Shown here piece by piece: positions 10,241 to 21,094 of a stretch of 64,000 nucleotides of DNA. Numbering within the stretch: position 1 is the first letter of the stretch; the number at the start of each line of letters is the position of its first letter. The position numbers and the translations under genes are program-made. The notes beneath the pieces were generated by a model, which saw only the letters and a program-made list of their open reading frames with translations, made no database searches and was not told the origin of the DNA. The DNA is from Nicotiana tabacum (Eukaryota; Streptophyta; Magnoliopsida; Solanales; Solanaceae), in NCBI RefSeq assembly GCF_000715075.1, contig NC_134081.1, forward strand, positions 62,995,653-63,059,652, in the 5' to 3' direction.

Positions 10241-11596
10241 ATGCTTCTTCTTTGACATGTTTGAACCTTCAACCCTCATAGATTTAATACAAGAAGGAAC
10301 AATGGGGTTCGAGGTTTGGCTGGAGTTATTCAAGAATCTATCAATGGGATGAGCAGAGCATTTCATTAGGTTATATATCCTAAAAGATATGAAGTTTACT
10401 ACTGATAATGCTGACAAGATTAATCATAGTGATGACATCATTGATTCGACAAATGAGGTATATAGTTAAATAGTATATCGGCAATAGAAATCCTTAAGGA
10501 GGAATAGTCAAGTACGTGACACCAGCTACCTACTTGAGCATAGGAAAAAGGAAAATACATGGTGATACGGGTTTAATTCGAAATGAGAATATTATGGCAC
10601 CCTGAATGTGATATGGGTTTCAAAATACATAAAGTTGCATTATGCTCTTAACAGTAACTAGCACAAGGAATCTATGCCACAAGCCTACGAGGATGAAAAA
10701 GAAGTTGAACACTTGTGATATTATTATCATTCGGACAGCTTAGCCCCTTTCCGATAGTTGATCCTATATGAGAGAACTAGAGGTGTGACAAACTTGTCTT
10801 TCAAATCAATATACCCATGATATGTGCCAAAATATGGAAGCATCTAATCTCAACCTTTCACGAGTGAAACCACATAACTGGGACATCTAAATATTTGGGA
10901 TAGAATCATGTATTGGCTAGAGAAAATGAACATTTTTCTATGAGATAGACATGTTGTTTCCATAATAACTCTCAGGATGCAATACCAGGCCACTTCATGG
11001 AAGACCACAATACTAGGTACAAAGTGAGCTACTTACTGTGAGACGATTTTGGTGAACATGAAAGTCATACTGAGATGGGTAAACAACAAGATCCTGTGAC
11101 GAATTTGTGATAAATCTCAAATTTCTCAGAAACTTTATGCGGACAAGTGGCCTATTTCAATTGACATGTACGCACATGATAGGTGTTGAGATATGCTCTC
11201 ATGTTACTAGACAGTGAAAAGGATTCATGATAATATACACAAAGGAACAAATTTATTGTTCAAACCATAGGAGCGACATACACCGTAGAGAAAAAGAGTG
11301 GCTCAAGAAGGATCTCAACACTAGGTTGCTTTACATTTGATTTGATACCACATAGGTAAATATTATGGCGGTGCGTGCATCGGCACCAGTGAGCAGATGT
11401 TATCCATTTGAATTAAAAGGTTCTGCAAGAAATTCATCACATATAGTCCCTTGTTGAGAAGTTAGGAAAGCAAGTGGAAAGTATTAATCCTAGAGTTATA
11501 ACTCAATTTAAGGACTTAATTATAGAGCTCAATTCCTCAAGAGGTTGTAAATAAGGGAATTTGTGATAGAGTGGCTTCACGAATAATAAGTCTCGT
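10241..11596. other. Internal B sequence without recognisable coding
   Basis: This 1.36 kb lies where RT, RNase H and most of integrase should be. I see no RT or integrase motif on either strand, only short frames. It may be filler from another element, a 3' UTR-type segment moved by deletion, or very old pol sequence. Confidence 0.5.
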
Positions 11597-12541
11597 TCAA
11601 AGAGTAGATATAGAGAACGACTCATAAAGTTGTTCCGGTTCTATCCCAACCTCCATAGCTGCATAAGGAGTGACATATGACGAAGTGGAACCGGGATCAA
11701 TAAGAGCATACATATCATGAGATTGGACAGTCAATATACCTATAACCATTTCTGGAGAAGCCTCAAACTTTTGACGTCTCCTCATATCATAAAACCTGTT
11801 AGGCCCTCCCGAGCTCTGAATACCACCCCTAGTTGTTCCAAGCCCGGCGGACGTTATAGTGCCTCGAGATAAGGGAGGCATTGTGGATGTAGTAGCTACA
11901 GAACTGGCTGGTTGGGCCATACCCCTGCCCAAGCTCTGGCGAGACAAAGAAGAATCTCTTTGAAAGTGACCCGCCATACCATACTTGTAGCATACATTAG
12001 TACCATAGTGACATACTCCCGGATGACATCTCCCACACTTCACACAAAGAGGATTAAGTCCGCTAAACTGACTAGTCCCACTGACCTGATATTTACCCTT
12101 TTTGCATACATCATAAGCATACCCCTTATCCTTCCTCCAAGCTTCCAATGCAGGAGTAACAATTCCAGCACCGGATTGCTGTGTGGGCCTTCGGAATTGC
12201 CCAAAACTACCACCCCTAACGCGCTGTTGAGCATACTCACAACACGACGCCAGATGATCCTTCCCACATGACGGACATAACTGGATGGGTGTACCCAACC
12301 TAGGGCATTTGTTCTTCTTGTGCCCCCTCTTTCCACAGCCATAACATATTTCAAGGGTCATCCAACATGTTCCCAAGTGTCGCTTGCTGCAAATCACATA
12401 GCCCAATTCATTAGCACCAACAACCCTCTTTCGTTTCTTAGATTCTCTCACCACGGGATCCGGTGGTGCGGTGACATTGGTAGGAACAAGGGCACTTCCC
12501 TTAGCAACAAGTTCTTCTAATCCCTCCACGGCTCGACGCAT
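11597..12541 (-). pseudogene. Gag C-terminus plus protease start of element B
   Basis: A single open frame of about 314 codons. It begins with a basic linker (SKKRKRV) and a first zinc-knuckle module, YVICSKRHLGTCWM then CYGCGKRGHKKNKCP (CX2CX4HX4C). CPSCGKDH follows, then a second module, CVKCGRCHPGVC and CYKYGMAGHFQRDS, in which the last knuckle has lost cysteines. A Ser/Thr/Gly-rich linker leads to the aspartic protease motif ALIDPGSTSSYVTP, and the frame ends about 30 residues later. Gag binds and packages element RNA; the protease would cleave Gag-Pol. The N-terminal Gag domain is missing, since only about 285 bp separate this frame from the primer site. Tekay Gag commonly has one such pair, so the repeated module is unusual. 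Confidence 0.8.
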
Positions 12542-12825
12542 TCTCCCAACGAACCCCTGTGTAATCTACCCCAGATTCAATGGCGCGATCATTCCCCCCT
12601 CACTGTTTTGAACTCGTAGATTACCCATCTGGAAAAAAAAGTGACATAATGAGGAAATTAGCTCCCTACCTTGGGCTTTATCGCACGATTAGGAGTAACA
12701 AAGAAGTGAGAAATTTCTAAATGTCCAAGTAGCCTCCTCATTTATAGATGTGGTCGATAACACACTGATAAGAAAGACTCTACTAGACACGGCTCCGAGG
12801 CATCCTAGGACACTTTAAAACCTTA

Positions 12826-12838
12826 GGCTCTGATACCA
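12826..12838 (-). other. Primer-binding site of B (initiator tRNA-Met)
   Basis: The minus strand reads TGGTATCAGAGCC, complementary to the 3' end of plant initiator tRNA-Met, four bases inside the 5' LTR (12839-12842). This is the common primer of Tekay and many other plant LTR elements. Confidence 0.9.
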
Positions 12839-12842
12839 AGTT

Positions 12843-15837
12843 TGTCACGCCCCAAACTCGGGGAACGCGACCGGTGCTCAACCGAAAGAACCCGGCCGAG
12901 CAAGCCTGTTAAATTACCTTCTACCCAAACTCATCTATAAATAAAGAGGAGATGTACTCCATTAATCAAACACTGAAAATATTTTATTAACAACTTCCAT
13001 TTCATTCCCATTAGCAGCTTCATTCATAATTTCCAAAAAACAAAATATAACGAGTTCATAGAATTAATGAAAACATGATTTCCAAATACCAACATTTCTA
13101 GTTCAATTCCCAACATCAACCACAACCCACAACCTGTCTACGGAGTCTCTAAGTACAATAGAAGAGTAATATGGAAATACCGGCATATTATACCTCAAAA
13201 CACAGTACATAAGAAACAAAAGATACATGACCCCTTAAATGAAGAGTGCTCACCAAGTTAACTGAAGAAAGAGTACCACTATCACAGATCAATGCCGCCT
13301 ACTGTAGAACCACCTGCATCCATTAAAGATGAAGCACCCCCGACAAAAGAGACGTTAGTACTGTCGAATAGTACTAGTATGTAAAGCTAAAAGTCCTTTT
13401 TCAAAATAAAATAACCATATAAGAAAAGACAACACATAAAAACGGCAAGTCACAATCAACAATATCCAAATGTCCAGTTAAAACATAATAATTTTTAAAA
13501 TACGAACTTCATATATAATTTTTTGGTTGGGAGATCATTAGCACCAATATGCCACCGTCTGTGTTAGCACGGCGTCTGATCACGCCCGATCGGTTAGGCC
13601 ATCTCCCCACGAACGATGTGTTTTGATGAGTGATTCGAAAAAAAGTTGTTACCAAGACTAGTACCACCATGTGCACAATATGGCGTCTGATCTCCACCCG
13701 ATCAGCTAGGTCGCTTTCCCACATATGCCGTGTAGGTTGACTTTTCCAATTCACAATTGTTACCTATTTTATCCCAATTAAGGGGAATAGTATCACAATT
13801 TTGCCAACATTTCAATTTCATCCCAAATAATGGGAATAATCACAATCCACCCCTACACCGGCACATGTAGTTTCAGGTAAGGGCCTTAAGACCCACCCTT
13901 CCTGAATTTTGCTAATGATACTCCCAAAAATATTTTTGATTTGATTTGCAAACAAAGGTAACATAAATACAATTGTACTCACCTCAACATTTTCACAATA
14001 TATAAATTCTTATTTGTATTTTCAGACACTCACAACAACAATATTTCCTTGGATCATTTGGCCATTCACAAGATTCTTTATTCCTGGTACGGTGGCCGTA
14101 TTTCATACTCCACACTTTCACCTCTTTCAATTTCAAAGATCACCATCAAATATCAACATATAGAATATTTTCAGCAATCATATAACTCAAATTTATTAGT
14201 AATGAGAGCTTTAAACACAAAAGGTTTCTTCCCAAATAATGGGTCATACCGATCAACAATGCAAGCACACATCAAATCATATGCAATCAATATACCATTT
14301 ATTCTTGCAATACTCTTTCCCAGAAATGACAATATACAATTTCAACACCTGAGTAAGTAAAAACTCGAATCACAGTGGATATATTTGTAAATCAAAGCAT
14401 TAGTTAAAGCAACCACTTATGGGCATGAATTGAGTACAAAAGCTTTTAGGCAAATCTATTTTCGAAAATATTTTTAAACAATTGAGTCGAGGCTCATTTC
14501 ATATTCTTTATCGTATCCTCTCAAATCATTTGCATTATTAGCCACAATCATAACTTAAATTCTTGGCACGTTGGCCACACACTATACCCCTAATTCAATT
14601 ATTTTATTTTCAACCATTTTTATAGATTATCAACATTAAGAAATTTTCAATCAAGACTTTAGGTACACATATGAGCAATTAAGAGTCTTAAGAATATCGA
14701 GTTTTTCTCACCCAATTGGTATACTAGTTTTCATTTAAAACACGTCTCAAAGATACAACATTTTAATACTCAAACCATACTTTGAATATCTATCTTTCAA
14801 CATAAGGCTCATTCGGAATAAACAAGTTTATAGGGAATAACCCGGAATATAGAAGTTAGGAATATTGAGCCAATTATACTTGATCTTACGGAAATATTAT
14901 TGATATCTATTCTAAAAGAGAAAGTTTAGACAACATACCTCAATGGAGCTTCCTTAAACTGTAAAATATTTCGAAATTCTTAGCAACTTCAATCTATCTT
15001 AGAAATATAACAAATTGAACCAAAATTAAGAAGATGCTCATGGTTCTAGCTCATTTGAGCATTTTATCAAACACTAGGTGTGCATTAAGGTTTCAAGGTC
15101 CTTTTATGGAGGATTCCATCATCCCACAACCCAATCTTTACCATTTTTAGCTCAACAATCTTCCTACACCCTTTGATAACACATGCATGTAAAATAAACA
15201 ACTCTCATGCCCAAAAATTACCTTGATAATTACCCATTTCTAGACAAAATTCAAAATTGAGGGTTAGGGTGTAGAATCTTACCTCTAGGATGAAGACCAA
15301 GTGAGTTTCCCTTCTTAATCTTCCAAAATTTGAGTAAGAATTGAAGAAAAATTATTGAGGAATACCTTCCCACTCTCTCTCACTCTAAAATGTCAGATTT
15401 TAGCTCAAAAATGGCCCAAAACGTGTATTTAACAAAGTAGGGTCGGGTTTTAAAAACCCAAAAATGGAGCTCCGGAACAAGGTCTGCGATCGTATAATTG
15501 ATATGCGGTCCGCATACCGGCCACATAATTTGGCCTCCAAAACTGGGCTTGACTGACCCGGTCTGCGGTCACTATGCAGCCCGCAGACCTGTTCTGCGGT
15601 CGCATAGTGCACCGCAGAACCTCCCTCCAAAAAATCCCAAAGCGGGATATGTGATAATAGTGCGGCCCGCGAAGTGGCTATGCGGTCGCATAATGGCCCC
15701 AAAATTTGACATCAAAATGCTCCAGAAAACCGCGACTTGCAAGCCCGCCGCGAAGAATTTCTACTATTATTAACCTCTACGCCTACTTCGGCATCACAGA
15801 ATTCGGATTTTTAGGAAAACGTTTACGGGGCCTTACA
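12843..15837 (-). repeat. 5' LTR of element B
   Basis: It matches 6251-9412, begins TGTCACGCC and ends CCTTACA. Relative to the other LTR it lacks about 130 bp near the right end (after CATCAAAATG at about 15720) and one palindrome unit near 15600. Both differences fall in or beside the CpG-palindrome block. A minus-strand TTAAATACACG TATA-like motif lies at about 15423-15433. Confidence 0.92.
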
Positions 15838-16463
15838 GGATGATAGGGTGAAGATGTGATTCTCTTGATTTACAAATCTCCAAGGAACTTTGTGATCTTT
15901 GCACCTATAAATTGTGGCCCTTTATCGTAGGCTATCTCTTTTGGTATTCCAAATCTGCAAATGTTCTCCAACAAGAAAACTACCACTTCACATTCGCCGA
16001 TCTTCTGATAAGTACGTTCAACAACCCACTTAGAAAAATAGTCAGTTAAAATTAAAATAAACCTTACCTTACCAGGGGCCAGTGGCAGTGGTCCGACGAT
16101 ATCCATTCCCCACTACATGAACTGCCACAGAGATAGAACTGAATGTAATGGTTCTGTTCGTTGATGTACCAGTGGTATGTAGCATTGGCACTTATCGCAT
16201 TTTTGCATGAAAGCATTGGCGTCTAGTTCCATTCGGGGCCAATAATATCCTTCCCTTACCAGTTTTAGCACTAGGGAATCTGCGCCTGAATGATTTTCAT
16301 ATATCCCTTCGTGGACTTCTCGCATAACATAATTAGCTTCGGACGCTCCCAAACATCGGGCCAGCAAGCCTTGGAAAGATTTCATGTACAACTGGCCTCC
16401 TTTGAAGTTATATCGTGTTGCTTTAGCGCGCAGCACCCGGGATGCCTTGGAGTCTTCGGGCAA
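15838..16463 (-). pseudogene. Integrase of A, N-terminal half
   Basis: The frame starts with LRAKATRYNFKGGQLY, then an HHCC zinc finger (VHEGIYENHSGADSL, YYWPRM, CDKCQCY). The catalytic core follows with MDIVGPLPLAPGKVRFI (first Asp), LTDYFSKWVE and IAYDKGPQFIGAK (second Asp, in DKGPQF where DNGPQF is usual). A TAG at about 16109 and another after FLGDL break it. The remainder of the core is at 5680-6250, beyond nested element B. Confidence 0.88.
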
Positions 16464-16491
16464 CTTCCCATGCTTGAGATAATCGATGATA

Positions 16492-17595
16492 TCATTCCTC
16501 TAGTCCCAAAGCCTGCTGGTATTCCAGGGTCCATTCGAAGTTGTTTTTCTTTTTGAGCAGAGCGAAGAAACGGTGGCATTTCTTTGATGACCAAGAAATA
16601 AACCTGCTCAAAGCGGCCAATCTCCCTGTGAGCCTTTGAGCTTCTTTCACACTTGATAACTGGTCCGGGATGTCTTCGATGACTTTTATCTTATCGGGAT
16701 TTACCTCAATCCCCTTTTGTGATACCAGAAATCCTAGGAACTTCCCGGAGCTGACCCCGAACGAGCACTTCTCAAGGTTAAGCTTCATGTTATGCTTCCT
16801 TAGGATGTCAAAAGTTTCATGCAAATGCTTAAGATGATCACCTGCGTTCAAAGAATTAACGAGCATGTCGTCTATATAAACTTCCATGGTCTTCTCTATA
16901 TGTTTTTCAAACAACTTGTTTACGAGCCGTTGATAAGTGGCTCCAGAGTTCTTTAGCCCGAAGGGCATCACATTATAGCAATATGTGTCGAAATTTGTTA
17001 TGAATGAAGTCTTTTCCTGATCCTCTGGGTTCATCTTCATTTGGTTGTACCCGGAATAAGCATCAAGGAAAATCATTAAGTCATGCCTGGTCATTGCGTC
17101 AATCGTTTGATCAGTGTTTGGTAGTGGGAACGAGTCTTTTGGGCACGCCTTATTCAAGTTCTTATAATCTACACATATGCAAAATTTATTGTTCTTCTTA
17201 GGAAGTACTACTACATTAGCTAGCCAGTCTCGATACTTCACCTCTTGGATCGAATCGATATCAAGTATGCGAGTTACCTCTTCTTTGACGAATTTATTCC
17301 TGGACTCCGCAATAAGGCGTTTCTTTTGTCTTACCGGAGGGATATTGGAATCCAAGCTTAGCTTGTGTATGGCTACTTCCATTGGGATACTTGTCATATC
17401 TGCATGCGACCACGTAAAACAATTGACAATATATTTAAGAAATTTAATAAAGCCAGACTTGAGCTCGGGGTGCAGTCCTGTCCCTAAGTGGAATTTCCTC
17501 TCCAAGAACTTTTCAAACAATGCAACTTGCTTGAGCTCTTTCGATGTGGATTTTATTGCATCCGCCTCTTCTGGTACCTGGAAATATCTGGGCAC
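16492..17595 (-). pseudogene. Reverse transcriptase of element A
   Basis: A 367-codon frame holds the whole RT core: PPVRQKKR, an IDSIQEVKYRDWLANVVV block, the CVDYKNLNKACPKDSFPLP motif, DAYSGYNQ, FGLKNSGATYQRLVN, the active site YIDDM (codons near 16861-16880 on the plus strand) and FLGFLVSQKGIEVNPDKI. It polymerises cDNA from element RNA. The catalytic aspartates are kept. The frame ends at WTLEYQQALGL, after which RNase H should begin. Instead it runs within a few codons into the linker before integrase, so about 0.9 kb is missing. It is therefore classed as a defective pol. Confidence 0.9.
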
Positions 17596-17697
17596 CCGAT
17601 AAGATTATAACGCGTCTCCCCCTGGCTAACTTCACTCTGTTCGGGAGCAGGCGCTGGTTCCTGTAATTGCTATGCCGCATGATCCTTACCTTTGCTA

Positions 17698-18331
17698 CTA
17701 GAAACCAAAATCGCATTCATCTTCCTTGCCGCCGGTTCGTCCCCTTTTAACTGTTTGATTCGTTCGGGTGTTGGGGATTCCTTCTGATGGTACGACTCTC
17801 ATCTCATACAACCACGGTCTTCCTAGAATAATGTTATAACCCATATTACCGTCCAAAACTTCAAAAAGAGTTGTATTCATCACCCCTTCGGCATTTGTGG
17901 GCAACATGATCTCTCCTCGGGTTGTCATGCTTGTGAGGTTGAATCCGACAAGGAGTTTTGTAGCCGGAATGATGCTTTTGGTAAGTTTGGCTTGCTCCAA
18001 TACCCTCCATTGTATGATATTGGCCGAACTTCTTGGATCCAGCAAAACACGTTTGATTTTAAAATCAAGTACATTTAAAGAAATTACCAATGCGTTATTG
18101 TGCAGTAGCAACAGTCCGTCTGCGTCCTCTTCTATGAAAGTGATGTCGTCTTCAGCGACTTCTCGGAGTCACTTGCCATGGGTTATTAATACCTTCATTT
18201 TTTTTACTTCCGAGAAGGTGACCCCGTTGATCTCGCTCCCCCCGAAGATCATGTCGATCGTCTGGTGCGAGGGGTCTTCTCCTGTTTTCGAGTTCTCCGC
18301 ATTATTAAGGTTGAGACCATAATTGTTCTTG
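17698..18331 (-). pseudogene. Protease region of element A
   Basis: The minus strand reads DRAKNNYG, then IDMIFGGSEINGVTFS, a stop near 18168, then EVAEDDITFIEEDADG, LVISLNVLDFKIKRVLLD and PRSSANIIQW, and MGYNIILGRPWLYEM. The active-site loop is DPRSS where related elements read DPGSS, so the glycine is replaced by arginine, which should inactivate an aspartic protease. It lies between gag and RT, as in Ty3/Gypsy elements. Confidence 0.82.
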
Positions 18332-18341
18332 GCCCGGTCAC

Positions 18342-19912
18342 TTAAGATTCTCTGAGATGGACATTTTTCAGCAATGTTTCCAACTCTTCACGCAGATGTC
18401 GGTAGTCCCCAGTCCAGTTGCCATTAATCCCGTGGTATTCACACCACAAATTGGGATCCCTCTGGCTGGGATTAGACCTCATCGACTTCGGGAACCGAGC
18501 TTCTTTAATTTTCCTCATAGCCGATACCAACTCTACTACACTGACGTTGAAGTTGTATTCTGATAGCCTGGGGTAGGAAGAATCTCGCGTACCTGACGCT
18601 TCTTTGTCCTGCAATGATCTGTTGTTTCGACCGCAATCATTTCTTCTGTTGGTAACGAACCTATCTGTCAACCAAAAACCTCTGCCGCATATTTTGGCCC
18701 ATTCGTATGGAAAACACCGGCCCCTCGAAGACCGTCTATCTGTGTCGAAATCATCTTTTAATTTTTCTTTATTCTTTTCCCGACCTTTTGTCGATGCCGG
18801 GAAGCCAATCTGATCATCTTCAATCCTTATCTTAGACTCGTACTGGTTGTGAACATCTTCCCAAGTCATCGCTTGGAACTCAAGCAAGCTTTCCTTCAAT
18901 TTCTGGGAGGCATCAGAACTTCTCGAATTCAGACCCTTGGTGAATGCTTTAGCCGCCCATTCATCCAGATTATCCGGGAGCAACATCCTCTCCTTTTGGA
19001 ACTGGGTGACGAATTCCCGTAGCAACTCAGACTCTCCTTGTGAAATTCTAAATATGTCGGCCTTTTGGGCCTGTACCTTTCTGGCCCCGGCATGGGCCTT
19101 AATAAAAGAATCTGCGAGCATCTCAAATAAATTTATGGAATGCTCTGGTAATAGCGAATACCACGTCAAGGCTCCCCTCGTGAGAGTCTCTCCAAATTTC
19201 TTCAGCAAAATAGATTCAATCTCGTGGGGAGCTAAATTGTTCCCCTTCACCGCCATTGTATAGGTGGTAATATGCTCCTGAGGGTCCTAGCTCCCATCAT
19301 ATTTCGGCACGTCGGGAATTTTAAACCGCTTCTGGATCAATTCTGGTGTCGCGCTTGGTTTATACGGCAACTGAGTATACTTCTTTGAATCAGGCCCTTT
19401 CAGCATCGGTGGTGCGCCCGAGATTTGGTTTATGCGAGTGTTCACTTCCCTCATAAACCGCAAAACTCACTTTTGAAAGGATCGCTCTCATTGTTGTGGC
19501 CGGAACCACTCCCCCCGGCCATATTAGAACTAACCTCTCCCCTCGGGGTGTTGTTGTCGACCCTCTGCGTTGTTTGATTTGCGGGAGCACCGGGAGGAAC
19601 TGGTCCTCGTCCATTTGTGTTATTGGAAGCACCCGACAACGCCTACTTTATTTCTATCATAATCTTATCATACAGTGTGAGATGGACTAAAATGACCTCT
19701 TATTGCTCTTGCAGGACCTTTACCGCTTCAACTATATGCTCTTTTTCAGCATCATCGGGAGTTGCCTCCCGGACATGTTGCGGGTACCGCCTGCCGTGGA
19801 CTGGCGTATCATCATTTCTCTCATTGCGGGTATCACTGATTGAATCCTCGTGCTGAGGCTGATCTCCCTGGGCCTCAAGATTGTATGTGTTGTTAACACC
19901 ATTATCTGTCAT
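18342..19912 (-). pseudogene. Gag of element A
   Basis: An ATG at 19912 starts MTDNGVNNTYNLEAQG, followed through frameshifts by an acidic N-terminus with Pro/Gly/Asn-rich segments (APANQTTQRV). The retrotransposon gag domain then reads LLPEHSINLFEMLADSFIKA, ADIFRISQGESELLREFVTQ, FQKERMLLP and WAAKAFTKGLN. The C-terminus has basic stretches and CEYHGINGNWTGDYRHL, a relic of the zinc-binding C-X2-H-x-GH-x-T-x-DC motif in which GH has become NW and DC has become DY. Gag forms the particle that packages element RNA. Frame breaks occur near 19640 and 19260. Confidence 0.85.
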
Positions 19913-19995
19913 TTTTTGTGATTTTTTGCTAAGAACAAATAATTAAAACACGTTAGTAAAAGAGGCAAGGACCAACTTAATTATACAACTATCTA

Positions 19996-20014
19996 GGCCC
20001 TACGGTGGGTGCCA
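19996..20014 (-). other. Primer-binding site of element A (tRNA-Lys type)
   Basis: The minus strand reads TGGCACCCACCGTAGGGCC. Plant tRNA-Lys ends ...GCCCCACGGTGGGCGCCA, whose complement is TGGCGCCCACCGTGGGGC. This site differs by G-to-A changes, as expected from decay at methylated cytosines. Three bases (20015-20017) separate it from the 5' LTR. Confidence 0.82.
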
Positions 20015-20017
20015 AAC

Positions 20018-20604
20018 TGTTTACCCGTAAAATGGTACAATTGAATTTATACGTGATTTCTAGACAAGTGAATTAATTCGATCCCGAAATAATAAAAGAA
20101 TTGAAGAAATGCGCAATAGTTAGCCTTGAGATGAAGATGAAATAGCAAAATAGTAAATCCAGGAGCAAGACTTCCGAGCGCAACAACAGTGAAATCGAAA
20201 AGTAAGAAGATAAAATTGTACAGAGTTCTGAAAAGATTACAACGTAAGTTTGTCAAAAAATTCGATCCTTTACAATGATAACAAAACTTACTATTTATAG
20301 TTGCACCTAGGGAACAAGGTCCTAGTATTATGCCCTTCTTTAATGTCAATTATAGGGACCATTGAAGAATGTGTAACGATGAGCATAAATGACAAATTTT
20401 TTATAATGGAAAATGTACTAAATGCTGCAGAATATTCTCCATTAAATGATACAGGGTGACATGCATTTATTGCATCTTTATGAACATCATTCTTCCCGGT
20501 AACAAATGGAACAATTGTCTTCGATTTTAGCTATCCTCTGTTTTCGGCTCCACGTGTCATTCTCTTATGCAATTACTTAGCGTAGCATATTTTTACCCTA
20601 TACA
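20018..20604 (-). repeat. 5' LTR of element A
   Basis: It begins TGTTTACCC and ends TATACA, and matches 3333-3918. The minus-strand TATA box CTATAAATAG is at 20291-20300, so element transcription would start leftwards from about 20260. The right flank (AAATCAG...) has no match in the left LTR context, so this is the element edge. Confidence 0.87.
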
Positions 20605-21085
20605 AAATCAGTATTCATGTTTTTTTCTAAAAGCTCAAGCTCCTCTAACTCTCCAAATCAGTAATCCCGACTCAAATCTCAGCTCAACAAACCAAATTTA
20701 ACAGATTTGGGCGATAAAAATTAGATTAGAAAGGTAATCCACCATTGTTAAATAAACCTAAAGTGTGTTTATATTTCGAATATGATTTTTTTAAGATATT
20801 ACAAGTGAATATTGTTTAAACTTGTTAGAAATAGTCTAAGGAGGTTGTCTATAAAATTTGAAGTTATTTAGTTGGAATTTGGACTGGTTTTGAATAAGAA
20901 TTACAACTGAAAATCTTAATAAGAAGTTCATCTAGAGACGCTTATACACTTTTATACAATATTATATATTTTTATATAAGGCATGTACATTATGTACATA
21001 TATGTATAAAAGTGTATAAAGATGTATAAGTCGTGTAAAAAAAAATTTATTAACGATACACTATATGTATATAGTGTATAATGAT
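20605..21085. other. Intergenic spacer rich in TGTATAA motifs
   Basis: No gene is seen. From about 20938 the sequence repeats GTGTATAA, GATGTATAAG and ATATATG words. The Mutator-type element to the right inserted into this AT-rich tract. Confidence 0.6.
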
Positions 21086-21094
21086 GTATAAAGA

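Larger units (their letters stand above)
6251..15837 (-). mobile_element. Element B: Tekay-like Ty3/Gypsy element with long LTRs, internally deleted
   Basis: Its LTRs are about 3.16 kb (6251-9412) and 3.0 kb (12843-15837), both starting TGTCACGCC and ending CCTTACA. A tRNA-iMet primer site lies just inside the right LTR and a polypurine tract just inside the left one, so the element is on the minus strand. Only 3.4 kb separates the LTRs: gag with zinc knuckles and a protease start, then degenerate sequence with traces of integrase and chromodomain linker. RT and RNase H are absent, so B could only have moved with help from a relative, or was deleted after insertion. In the first ~180 bp I count about a dozen differences between the LTRs. 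Confidence 0.92.
3333..20604 (-). mobile_element. Element A: Tat-lineage Ty3/Gypsy LTR retrotransposon, interrupted by element B
   Basis: Two related LTRs (about 3333-3918 and 20018-20604) enclose, on the minus strand, a tRNA-Lys-type primer site, gag, protease, reverse transcriptase and integrase, plus a plus-strand antisense gene beside the 3' LTR. Without nested element B the element would be about 7.7 kb. The Tat assignment rests on the integrase C-terminal region, the primer site and the antisense gene. The RNase H domain is missing between RT and integrase, and stops or frameshifts occur in gag, pol and the antisense gene. By eye the two LTRs differ at roughly 8 percent of positions, so it is an old copy. 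The left edge is blurred by mutation, and I could not establish a target-site duplication. Confidence 0.85.

Noticed and set aside
12040..12354. Second minus-strand frame inside gag of B
   Set aside because: Overlaps the main gag frame and lacks its Cys/His motifs; a shadow frame.
17177..17602. Plus-strand frame of 141 codons opposite RT of A
   Set aside because: Shadow of the RT coding strand; no independent motif.
3333..20604. Endogenous pararetrovirus (common in Nicotiana) as an explanation for the RT and protease regions
   Set aside because: LTRs, tRNA primer sites, polypurine tracts and integrase domains are present, and no movement-protein motif is seen; these are Ty3/Gypsy retrotransposons.
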